A stretch of 9,337 bases of DNA, taken from assembly GCA_964507105.1 (NCBI GenBank), contig CAZDOR010000019.1, positions 1 through 9,337 of the forward strand. Reading direction: 5' to 3'. The stretch's first letter is position 1. The number at the start of each line of letters is the position of its first letter. The DNA comes from PWPS01 sp964507105 (lineage in GTDB: Bacteria > Patescibacteriota > Minisyncoccia > Minisyncoccales > PWPS01). The notes under the pieces were generated by a model that did not search any database, was not told the origin of the DNA, and saw only the letters and a list, made by a program, of their open reading frames with translations. A program made the translations under genes and the position numbers. Shown here one piece after another: positions 1 through 5,919 of the stretch.

Positions 1-944
1 AAGTCATCTACTTCTTCACCGTCAAGTCTGGCTTCATAAATCGCCGATCCACGTAATCCGGTGAAAAATACGGATCCGTCCCAAAAGGTGGCTCCGCTGG
101 GCGCCCAGGTATAATCTTCTCCTGACTGTAAAACGGCTGTCTCCATACCTTCCGCCTCTTCATCTCCCGTTATTTCCGGCCATCCGTAATTCTTTCCCGG
201 CTCTATAAGGTTAAGCTCATCTCTGGCGGTTGGGCCGTGTTCAGTTGACCAGAGCCTATCTTCTTCATCCCAAGTTATTCCTTGTGGATTTCTGTGACCA
301 TAAGAGTAAATCTCACTGTCAAAAGGATTATCTTCGGGAATCTCTCCCTCATCGGTAATTCTCAAAATTTTACCGGCTAAAGAGTCTCTTTCCTGCGAGA
401 GAGCGGTGTCTTGAGCATCTCCGGTCGTTATATAAAGATATCCATCGGGACCGAACTTTATCCTTCCTCCATTGTGAAATCTGGCTACGGGAATGCTGTC
501 AATTATAGTTTCATCTCTGATAAACTCGCCATTTTCAAATTGATATCTATCAACTCTATTATCATCATCGGTTGTCATATATATGTAAAGATATCCATTT
601 TCTTCAAAGTCGGGATGCTTTTCCATTCCCAAAAGGCCCCCTTCTCCGATATGATCAACTTCATCTATTACGTATTCCTGCATGTCTTCACCGATAAACA
701 AAACTCTTCCCGGCCTTTCAGTAACGAGCATTTCTTCATCGGATAAAAAGACTATTTCCCAAGGAATTTCCAAGTTGTCGGCGACAATTTCCGGCTCTTC
801 AATATCTTCCACACTCAATCCCTCTTCAACACCTACCGGTTCCTGGGGTCTAAAAAATAGTGGAAATATGAAATTGCGCATAGAATAACCACCCCATAAA
901 ACGACTGCAAAAATCAGTATTATCGATCCTATTTTTTTAGACAT
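1..944 (-). CDS. PQQ-dependent aldose/glucose-sorbosone dehydrogenase-like protein, N-terminally anchored (3' end cut by window)
   Basis: I translated this open frame by hand from ATG at 944 to the window edge: 314 complete codons with no stop. Residues 5-21 are a hydrophobic segment after two lysines, with no lipobox cysteine, so this is a signal anchor or signal peptide placing the domain outside the cytoplasm. From about residue 50 the sequence matches the six-bladed propeller family of soluble glucose dehydrogenase and E. coli YliI: GGLLGM followed by HPDF, then FHNGGRIKFGPDG, LAGKILRI, GHRNPQG and TEHGP followed by DELNLI. H157 (in HNGGR) and R218 (in GHRNPQG) align with the catalytic His and PQQ-contacting Arg of the glucose dehydrogenase family. 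Known members oxidise aldose sugars with PQQ and pass electrons to an acceptor; the substrate here cannot be told. No SD precedes the ATG; an extended -10 lies at 971-979. The C-terminal part is outside the window. Confidence 0.9.
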   Translation of the reverse strand, partial: MSKKIGSIILIFAVVLWGGYSMRNFIFPLFFRPQEPVGVEEGLSVEDIEEPEIVADNLEIPWEIVFLSDEEMLVTERPGRVLFIGEDMQEYVIDEVDHIGEGGLLGMEKHPDFEENGYLYIYMTTDDDNRVDRYQFENGEFIRDETIIDSIPVARFHNGGRIKFGPDGYLYITTGDAQDTALSQERDSLAGKILRITDEGEIPEDNPFDSEIYSYGHRNPQGITWDEEDRLWSTEHGPTARDELNLIEPGKNYGWPEITGDEEAEGMETAVLQSGEDYTWAPSGATFWDGSVFFTGLRGSAIYEARLDGEEVDD

Positions 945-970
945 ATTTTTGATTTAATTAATACGTCTTA

Positions 971-979
971 ATTATAACA
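971..979 (-). promoter_or_regulatory. Extended -10 promoter of the sugar dehydrogenase gene
   Basis: The minus strand reads TGTTATAAT (979 to 971), a perfect TGnTATAAT extended -10. The 17-bp-upstream hexamer is AAGACT, a poor -35. A start about 7 nt downstream of the -10 would give a leader of about 20 nt before the ATG at 944, with no SD in it. Inferred from motif match only. Confidence 0.55.
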
Positions 980-1062
980 CATAAAATGCAAATAGTCTTA
1001 TTAAATTATCCATTTTAATCCTGACAAATATTAAAGGTCGCATCAAAGATAAAATGAATACT

Positions 1063-1090
1063 AAAAAAAGACCTCCTTTTAGGAGGTCTT
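1063..1090 (-). terminator. Intrinsic terminator of the 94-aa gene
   Basis: On the minus strand a perfect inverted repeat, AAGACCTCCT and AGGAGGTCTT around an AAA loop (1090 to 1068), ends in a run of seven T (1069-1063). The TAA stop of the upstream gene (1091-1089) overlaps the first two bases of the stem. This is a textbook rho-independent terminator. Confidence 0.92.
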
Positions 1091-1373
1091 AATTAGACAT
1101 CTGTTTTTTTGCAAGTTTTTTTAAAGCTCTCTCTATCACTTCTCGTTGCTTTTCCTCATCTTTCAGATCCAGACTGCCATTTTCCTCTTCTAAAATGGCA
1201 GTAATTTCTTTGTTGATTTCTTGGCCTATCCAGCAAAGGTATTTAACATCCTTTTGGCTGTACTTTACCGCTATCCGCTTTACCTTTTCTTTATTTAAAG
1301 CTTGACCCTTTTCGAAGCGAACTCTTGCTATCGCTTTAACTGCTTGCAGGAAATTGATTTTTTCTTCTGTCAT
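1089..1373 (-). CDS. Small unrecognised helical protein (94 aa)
   Basis: I do not recognise this protein. The frame also opens at a GTG at 1391, but I chose ATG at 1373 because AGGGAGGG (1386-1379) is a strong SD 5 nt upstream of it; the GTG start would place that SD inside the gene. The 94-residue product is charged, with no membrane segment or signal peptide. It looks largely helical: residues 1-25, a Lys-rich central part with one Cys near 'YLCWIG', a short acidic linker (EEENGSLDLKDEE) and a terminal Lys/Glu-rich helix. It has its own perfect TTGACA-16-TATAAT promoter and its own terminator, so it is monocistronic. It sits directly downstream of the 104-aa RHH-like gene in the same orientation. 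Promoter, SD and terminator all support a real, probably well-expressed gene. No function is proposed. Confidence 0.8.
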   Translation of the reverse strand: MTEEKINFLQAVKAIARVRFEKGQALNKEKVKRIAVKYSQKDVKYLCWIGQEINKEITAILEEENGSLDLKDEEKQREVIERALKKLAKKQMSN

Positions 1374-1378
1374 ACTAT

Positions 1379-1386
1379 CCCTCCCT
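1379..1386 (-). promoter_or_regulatory. Strong SD that decides the start of the 94-aa gene
   Basis: The minus strand reads AGGGAGGG, then GATAGT-like spacing of 5 nt, then ATG at 1373. It selects this ATG over the in-frame GTG at 1391 and is one of only two well-placed strong SDs in the window. Confidence 0.75.
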
Positions 1387-1401
1387 TTCACGCATTGCTT
1401 T

Positions 1402-1429
1402 ATTATATACTATTTTTATTATTTGTCAA
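1402..1429 (-). promoter_or_regulatory. Consensus sigma70 promoter of the 94-aa gene
   Basis: The minus strand carries TTGACA (1429-1424), a 16-bp spacer and TATAAT (1407-1402); both hexamers match consensus exactly. The -35 begins one base after the T-run of the upstream terminator. The predicted start near 1395 gives a leader of about 21 nt containing the SD. Confidence 0.85.
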
Positions 1430-1430
1430 T

Positions 1431-1456
1431 AAAAAGCGGGGTTATTCCCCGCTTTT
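1431..1456 (-). terminator. Intrinsic terminator overlapping the 3' end of the 104-aa gene
   Basis: On the minus strand AAAAGCGGGG (1456-1447) pairs perfectly with CCCCGCTTTT (1441-1432) around a 5-nt loop, followed by T-rich sequence ending at 1431. The upstream gene's last codons form the 5' arm and its TAA stop (1444-1442) lies in the loop. The plus strand also has TTTT after the stem, so weak bidirectional action is possible. Confidence 0.9.
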
Positions 1457-1756
1457 AATCTCACTTTTTTTTGATAAAGATAAATCCCTTTTAATGCTTC
1501 CGAATTGATCCACCGTTACTAATCTTTCTTGCCCTTCTTCTAAACCGTAAAGCAAAAAGCCGAGCCTTAAACTAATCCTAATAAAATCAGCCGGGGTCAT
1601 ATCACGTTCTTTGGATATCTTTTCCATCTTTCTAATTAATCCGGATGAGCTTTTCGAATAATTTGATTTTTTCTTTAGACTTATTTCTTTCTCGTCAAGC
1701 TCCAAAAGAAACTCTCCCAGACTTCCAAAGTTCAACGAATATCTTTCTTTTTTCAT
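1442..1756 (-). CDS. Small protein with ribbon-helix-helix-like C-terminal half, putative regulator (104 aa)
   Basis: ATG at 1756 is preceded 8 nt upstream by AGGAGG (in AGGAGGGG), so the start is secure. The basic middle (about residues 28-40, Lys/Ser-rich) is followed by two predicted helices: about 40-53 (GLIRKMEKISKERDM) and about 54-75 (TPADFIRISLRLGFLLYGLE). A short strand-like tail, RLVTVDQFGSIKRDL, follows. The pattern 'helix, turn, S/T-x-A-D-x-I-R-x-(S/A)-L-R-L, then LV-x-x-D-x-x-G' resembles small RHH-type DNA-binding or regulator-like proteins in bacteria; that is pattern recognition, not proof. No membrane segment is present. The gene is monocistronic, with its own promoter (1801-1828) and a terminator that overlaps its stop codon. 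An imperfect palindrome (1776-1789) in its leader could be an autoregulatory operator. Confidence 0.8.
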   Translation of the reverse strand: MKKERYSLNFGSLGEFLLELDEKEISLKKKSNYSKSSSGLIRKMEKISKERDMTPADFIRISLRLGFLLYGLEEGQERLVTVDQFGSIKRDLSLSKKSEIKSGE

Positions 1757-1764
1757 TTTTTACC

Positions 1765-1770
1765 CCTCCT
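1765..1770 (-). promoter_or_regulatory. Strong SD of the 104-aa gene
   Basis: The minus strand reads AGGAGG (1770-1765) with an 8-nt gap to ATG at 1756, a near-perfect SD that fixes this start. Confidence 0.75.
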
Positions 1771-1800
1771 TTTTAGATGATGAATCGTCAACAGTGTTTT

Positions 1801-1828
1801 ATAATACAATGTTTGAGTAAAAAGTCAA
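1801..1828 (-). promoter_or_regulatory. Sigma70-type promoter of the 104-aa gene
   Basis: The minus strand has TTGACT (1828-1823), a 16-bp spacer and TATTAT (1806-1801), each one base from consensus. The predicted start near 1794 gives a leader of about 38 nt that contains the imperfect palindrome at 1776-1789 and the SD. Confidence 0.7.
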
Positions 1829-1830
1829 CA

Positions 1831-1853
1831 AAACAAAACAGAGCCCTCGACTC
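1831..1853 (-). terminator. Possible weak terminator of aspS
   Basis: About 30 nt past the aspS stop the minus strand has GAGTCGAGGGCTC, a 4-bp stem (one G-U pair) with a 5-nt loop, followed by TGTTTTGTTTTG. The stem is short and the T-run interrupted, so termination may be inefficient or may occur elsewhere. The rest of the 128-nt gap (1757-1884) holds the promoter and leader of the 104-aa gene. Confidence 0.25.
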
Positions 1854-1884
1854 GTTTTCAATTGGAAAATATATCACACTAAGA

Positions 1885-3270
1885 TCACTCCTCTCCATCG
1901 CTTTTCAACTTCAAATTAAGTTCGTTTAATTGATCTTCATCTACTTGAGAAGGGGTGTTCATCATTAATCCTCTTCCGTCTCCGGTTTTCGGGAAGGCCA
2001 TAACCTCTCTTATATTTTCTTCTCCGGAAAGAACCATTAAAATCCTTTCAAATCCAAAAGCTATCCCACCGTGTGGCGGTGGTCCATAATTAAACGCCTC
2101 CAAAAGATGTCCGAACTTTTTCTCTATCTCCTCTTCATCATGGCCCAGTACTTCAAAAACGGATTTGAGCATTTCCACATCGTGAGTTCTAAAGCTGCCC
2201 CCACCTATTTCTTCACCGTTTAAAACCAAATCATATTGACGAGCTCTTATTTTTTCAGGATTCTTTTTAATTTCTTCCGAATCGTCAACTTTCGGTCTGG
2301 TGAAGGGGTGGTGTTCGCATTTTAAACCCGTTTCAGTCTCTTCAAACATAGGAAAATCAACCACAAAGGCGAAAGATAACTCATCTTTATCATTCTTATC
2401 TTCTCTCAGATCGGGACGATCCGTGCCCCACTTATCCATGGCTTCCCGATGAGAAATTCTGGGAAACGGCTTTTCTTTTATCTTTTTTTCAGGCAAAAGA
2501 TTTTCCACCAACTCTATGAACATCTCTTCTATCATGTCCAAAAACTCTTCTTCGCTCATAAAAGAAATTTCTATATCCAACTGTGTAAATTCGGCTTGTC
2601 TATCAGCTCTGACATCTTCATCCCTGAAGCAGCGGGCGAATTGAAAATATTTTTCAAGACCACCAACCATCAATAATTGCTTGTATTGTTGAGGACTTTG
2701 TGGAAGGGCGTAAAAGGACCCGGGATGATTCCTGGAGGGAACTAAAAAATCTCTGGCCCCTTCAGGCGTAGATTTAGTTAAAATAGGAGTTTCCACTTCT
2801 ACAAAATCCCGCTGATCCAAAAAATTTCTAAGAAAATGAGCAGCCCGGTGACGAAAAATCAAGTTATTTTTCATTCTTTCTCTTCGAAGGTCGAGGTATC
2901 TGTATTTCATTCTCAGCTCTTCGTTTACTTCTTTTCCATCATCGGTAATTTCAAAGGGAGGTGTTTTCGATTCAGAAACAATTTCAACGGATTCCGCTTT
3001 TAATTCAATTTTGCCGGTTACAATGTCTTCATTTATCATGCTATCCGGCCTTTCTTTTATCTTGCCCTTTACACTAATAACCGATTCCTTTCTAATTCGT
3101 TCCACTTCTTCAATTTTATCCGGATTTATTACAACCTGCATGAGGCCCGACCTGTCTCGTAAATCAACAAATACTATTTGACCATGCGATCTAACCGAGT
3201 CAACCCACCCGATAACCTTAACCTTATCACCTGCTCTTTGGTTTGCTTTTTTATTGGTAACTCTTTGCAT
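1885..3270 (-). CDS. aspS: Aspartyl-tRNA synthetase, bacterial type lacking the GAD insertion domain
   Basis: This class II enzyme charges tRNA with aspartate in the cytoplasm. Residues 1-105 are the OB-fold anticodon-binding domain (VIGWVDSVRSHGQIVF, DLRDRSG). Residues from about 120 form the catalytic core: MKYRYLDLRR, the motif 1 region with VETPILTKSTPEGARDF, YALPQSPQQYKQLLM, motif 2 FRDE (215-218), QAEFTQLDIE, and motif 3 GFER (406-409). The signatures are bacterial, not archaeal, yet the protein has 461 residues against about 590 normally. The missing part is the GAD domain: DLR (287-289) is joined to VVDFPMF by about ten charged residues. His29 stands where discriminating E. coli AspRS has Leu and non-discriminating Pseudomonas AspRS has His, so it may also charge tRNA-Asn. 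ATG at 3270 has no SD but follows eight T residues; an extended -10 promoter lies upstream. Stop is TGA. Confidence 0.95.
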   Translation of the reverse strand: MQRVTNKKANQRAGDKVKVIGWVDSVRSHGQIVFVDLRDRSGLMQVVINPDKIEEVERIRKESVISVKGKIKERPDSMINEDIVTGKIELKAESVEIVSESKTPPFEITDDGKEVNEELRMKYRYLDLRRERMKNNLIFRHRAAHFLRNFLDQRDFVEVETPILTKSTPEGARDFLVPSRNHPGSFYALPQSPQQYKQLLMVGGLEKYFQFARCFRDEDVRADRQAEFTQLDIEISFMSEEEFLDMIEEMFIELVENLLPEKKIKEKPFPRISHREAMDKWGTDRPDLREDKNDKDELSFAFVVDFPMFEETETGLKCEHHPFTRPKVDDSEEIKKNPEKIRARQYDLVLNGEEIGGGSFRTHDVEMLKSVFEVLGHDEEEIEKKFGHLLEAFNYGPPPHGGIAFGFERILMVLSGEENIREVMAFPKTGDGRGLMMNTPSQVDEDQLNELNLKLKSDGEE

Positions 3271-3335
3271 AAAAAAAATTTACTTATTTTTAAACCCCCA
3301 TATTCATCAAGACTATTTCGACGAAAAGCATTTTA

Positions 3336-3363
3336 ATCATATCAAAACATAAAGAAAGAACAA
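3336..3363 (-). promoter_or_regulatory. Extended -10 promoter of aspS
   Basis: In the 95-nt gap between the HD gene and aspS the minus strand has TTGTTC (3363-3358), a 16-bp spacer and TATGAT (3341-3336), the latter preceded by TGA to make TGnTATGAT. A start near 3329 gives a leader of about 58 nt. No intrinsic terminator is seen between the HD gene and this promoter, so read-through from the long operon may add to aspS expression. Confidence 0.6.
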
Positions 3364-3365
3364 AC

Positions 3366-3929
3366 TCACAGCCCCAGCTCTTCACTTACTCCCTGCATAG
3401 CTTCCAAAGAAAGCTTTATAAATTCCTCGAGTTCCATACCGAAGTTTTCACAAGTCTTTATGATTTCTCTGTTTGCTCCCGTCGCAAATCTTTTTTCCTC
3501 GAATCTTCTCATTACGAAGTCGGTATCGATTTTATTTATATCCTTATCCGGTGAAATCAGAGTAGCAGCCACAATAAGTCCGGTGAGCGGATCAGCGGCT
3601 CTTATCACCTTCTCCATCAAAGAGTCGGTCTCTTTTCCGGCCTCCGGGTTATGTGCCAATACGGCATCTAAAATCCTCTCATTTTCAACACCTTCTTCTT
3701 TTAGAATTTCAACGGACCTGGGACCGTGCTTTTTGGGTTTATTTCTATAATCGACTTCTTCCATGTCTATGTCGTGGAGAAGGCCGGCAATGCCCCACAA
3801 GTCAGCATCTTCATCAAAGTAATCCGCCATCCCTCTCATTACCGCTTCGGTAGCGATCATGTGTTTTACCGAGTTTTCGGTATTAACGTATTTTTTTACT
3901 AATTTTAAAGCCTCATTTCTTTCTAACAT
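3366..3929 (-). CDS. HD-domain phosphohydrolase-like protein (187 aa)
   Basis: The HD superfamily metal ligands are visible: H23, H52-D53 in GLLHDID, H68 in KKHGPRS, H93 in LAHNP and D113 in AADPLTG. This arrangement (H...HD...H...H...D) is typical of metal-dependent HD phosphohydrolases of nucleotides or phosphoesters, such as YqeK-like or HDIG-type proteins; the substrate here is unknown. No other domain, signal peptide or membrane segment is seen, and the protein is probably cytoplasmic. ATG at 3929 lies 4 nt after the lysS stop with no SD, suggesting translational coupling to lysS and co-transcription as the last gene of the mreC operon. Stop is TGA. The fold assignment is firm; the role is not. 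Confidence 0.88.
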   Translation of the reverse strand: MLERNEALKLVKKYVNTENSVKHMIATEAVMRGMADYFDEDADLWGIAGLLHDIDMEEVDYRNKPKKHGPRSVEILKEEGVENERILDAVLAHNPEAGKETDSLMEKVIRAADPLTGLIVAATLISPDKDINKIDTDFVMRRFEEKRFATGANREIIKTCENFGMELEEFIKLSLEAMQGVSEELGL

Positions 3930-3933
3930 CGGA

Positions 3934-5430
3934 TTAATTTTCTTGATTATCTTCTTCGCTATTATTATTTTTTCTTTTCATGGCCGGAAAAAGAAGTATT
4001 TCTCTTAGGCTGTGTGAATTAGTCAAGATTGCTACCAACCTATCGATTCCCATCCCGAACCCCGCTGTCGGTGGCATTCCGTATTCCAAAGCTTCCAGAA
4101 AAGCCTCATCTTTGGGTTGAGCTTCTTCAAACCCTTCCTTTTTCATTTCCTCTTGTTCTTCAAATCTCTTTCTTTGAATCTCCGGATCATTCAATTCTGA
4201 AAATGCATTAAGAAACTCCCAGCCGGCAACAACACCCTGAATGGTTGCCAGCTTACTATCATCGGAGTCAAGTGACTTTGCCAAGGGTTGAAACCCTTGA
4301 GGGTGATGAATTACGAAAGTCGGCTGGATAATCTTCTTCTGACACTCTTCGGAAAATATCTCATCCGCAATCTCCGCTTTTCTCGCTCCCGGATCAATAT
4401 CAATTCCTCTCTTTTTAGCTTCTTCTTTAAGCCCTTCTGTATTCATCTCTTCGATATCCAGTCCGGTTTCTTTTCTAATTATTTCCGCAAACTCCACCCG
4501 TTCAAAAGGAGTCGAAAAATTTATTTTTTGATCCTCGTAAACTATTTCAGTGGTATCAAACACCTCTTTAATCACTTTATTCAACATATCCTCAGTCAGC
4601 TTCATCATGTCTTTATAATCCGCATACGCCCAATAAAATTCAAGCATTGTGAATTCGGGATTGTGGCTTCTGTCTATTCCCTCGTTCCTGAAACATCGAG
4701 CAAATTCAAAAACCTTTTCCCATCCCCCTATTATAAGTCTTTTTAAATACAGTTCGGGAGCAATTCTAAGAAAAAATTCGTCATCCAAAGCATTGTGATG
4801 AGTTTTAAAAGGTCTGGCGTTTGTCCCGCCGTAAATCGGCTGAAGTACCGGAGTTTCCACCTCCAAAAATCCTTCATCCTCCAAGTATCTTCTAATTTGT
4901 TTAATTATTTCCGATCTCCTTTCAAAAGCTTTTTTAACTTCCTTATTAAAAATTAAATCCAAATATCTTTTTCTGTACCGATCTTCTACGGATTTGAGTC
5001 CATGCCACTTTTCGGGAAGTGGTCTTAAAGACTTGGAAAGCATTTTAAAGTCGGCCGCCTTTATCGACTCTTCTCCCCTTTTGGTTTCAAATAGAGTTCC
5101 GCGCACTTCTATAAAGTCTCCCACGTCAAAGCTTTCCAAAAAAAGTTCGTAAGCTTCCTCTCCCAATCTATCCTCGGCAAAAAAACCTTGGATTTCTCCG
5201 GACCCGTCTTCAAAATTTATAAAAGTGATTTTACCGTGTTCTCTGATAGCTCGAACTCTTCCCACCAATGTGACTTGTTTTTTCTTTTCGGAAAGATTAA
5301 TAAAGTTATCCAAAGCCTTTTTAATGGAATGTGTTCTGCCGGTATCCTGCGGATACCCTTCGAGCCCCCTCTTCCGAAAGTGTTCCAACTTTTCTTTCCT
5401 GTTTTGGCGAAGTTCCTCTAATCTACTCAT
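3934..5430 (-). CDS. lysS: Lysyl-tRNA synthetase, class II
   Basis: It charges tRNA-Lys with lysine in the cytoplasm. The 498-residue length fits the bacterial class II family. Residues about 1-170 hold the N-terminal helix and OB-fold anticodon domain (VTLVGRVRAIREHGKITF, then FEDGSGEIQGFF). RYRKRYLDLI opens the catalytic core. VETPVLQPIYGGTNARPF, LRIAPELYLKRLIIGG, motif 2 FRNE (247-250) with HNPEFTMLEFYWAY, and motif 3 GIDR (461-464) follow. All expected signatures are present, including GGTNARPF and EFLNAFSELNDP. ATG at 5430 is 24 nt after the greA stop, with no SD and no clear separate promoter. The greA-lysS adjacency occurs in several bacterial lineages. The C-terminal tail after motif 3 is short and Asn/Glu-rich. 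Confidence 0.97.
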   Translation of the reverse strand: MSRLEELRQNRKEKLEHFRKRGLEGYPQDTGRTHSIKKALDNFINLSEKKKQVTLVGRVRAIREHGKITFINFEDGSGEIQGFFAEDRLGEEAYELFLESFDVGDFIEVRGTLFETKRGEESIKAADFKMLSKSLRPLPEKWHGLKSVEDRYRKRYLDLIFNKEVKKAFERRSEIIKQIRRYLEDEGFLEVETPVLQPIYGGTNARPFKTHHNALDDEFFLRIAPELYLKRLIIGGWEKVFEFARCFRNEGIDRSHNPEFTMLEFYWAYADYKDMMKLTEDMLNKVIKEVFDTTEIVYEDQKINFSTPFERVEFAEIIRKETGLDIEEMNTEGLKEEAKKRGIDIDPGARKAEIADEIFSEECQKKIIQPTFVIHHPQGFQPLAKSLDSDDSKLATIQGVVAGWEFLNAFSELNDPEIQRKRFEEQEEMKKEGFEEAQPKDEAFLEALEYGMPPTAGFGMGIDRLVAILTNSHSLREILLFPAMKRKNNNSEEDNQEN

Positions 5431-5454
5431 AAATTTATGTAATTGATTATTGCT

Positions 5455-5919
5455 CTAAGTAATGTTTAAGATTTTGAAAGTTTTTTTGCCCGCCGGCGTT
5501 TCCACCGTACATTTAGCTCCCACCGGCTTATCCAAAAGCGCCTTTCCAATTGGCGATTTCGAAGATATCTTTCCCTCGAACGGGTCCGATTGCGTATCCC
5601 CCACTATTTCCAACTTCTTAATTTCTCCTTCAGTTTTAACTTTCACTTCCGAGCCGATTTGAACCCAGTCGGAATTCTTATCCTTTTTAACCACTTCGGC
5701 ATTTTTAATCATCTTTTTTAATTTGGAAATTCTGGTTTCTACACTTGACTGCTCGTCTTTTGCATCTTCATAGGCTGCATTCTCAGAAAGATCTCCATAA
5801 GCAGCCGCCTTTTTCAATTTATCGGCAACTTCCTTTCTTTTTGTTTTCTTAAGATATTTCAGTTCGTCTTTCAGTTTTTGATAACCTTCTTTCGTCAATT
5901 TTAATTTTTCCTTACTCAT
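5455..5919 (-). CDS. greA: Transcription elongation factor GreA
   Basis: GreA rescues backtracked RNA polymerase by stimulating its cleavage of the nascent transcript. The 154 residues match the family's usual length of about 158. Residues 1-75 form the antiparallel coiled coil with the tip GDLSENAAYEDAK; D43 and E46 correspond to the two acidic tip residues (D41 and E44 in E. coli) that act in the polymerase active site. Residues about 80-154 are the FKBP-like domain (SDPFEGKISSKSPIGKALL, then VGAKCTVETPAG). The ATG overlaps the end of mrdA by 8 nt (ATGAGTAA), so the two are probably translationally coupled. No SD is seen. Confidence 0.97.
   Translation of the reverse strand: MSKEKLKLTKEGYQKLKDELKYLKKTKRKEVADKLKKAAAYGDLSENAAYEDAKDEQSSVETRISKLKKMIKNAEVVKKDKNSDWVQIGSEVKVKTEGEIKKLEIVGDTQSDPFEGKISSKSPIGKALLDKPVGAKCTVETPAGKKTFKILNIT

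Noticed and set aside
411..888. Two plus-strand open frames of 111 and 68 codons
   Set aside because: They are antisense shadows of the sugar dehydrogenase gene, which has clear family motifs in the minus-strand frame.
1068..1090. ACCTCCTTTT on the plus strand resembling the 16S anti-SD tail
   Set aside because: It is one arm of a perfect terminator hairpin; no 16S sequence surrounds it.
1374..1391. GTG start at 1391 for the 94-aa gene
   Set aside because: It would put the strong SD inside the coding region; ATG at 1373 is ideally placed after that SD.
1855..1869. TTTTCAATTGGAAAA inverted repeat downstream of aspS
   Set aside because: Only five A/T-rich pairs and no following T-run on the minus strand; too weak to call a terminator.
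3313..3330. Small TTTCGTCGAAA palindrome between the HD gene and aspS
   Set aside because: The loop would be too small for a stable hairpin and no T-run follows; probably chance.
4288..4746. 152-codon plus-strand open frame
   Set aside because: It lies wholly antisense within lysS, whose motifs are conserved across this region; no SD or promoter, and the product is unlike any known protein.
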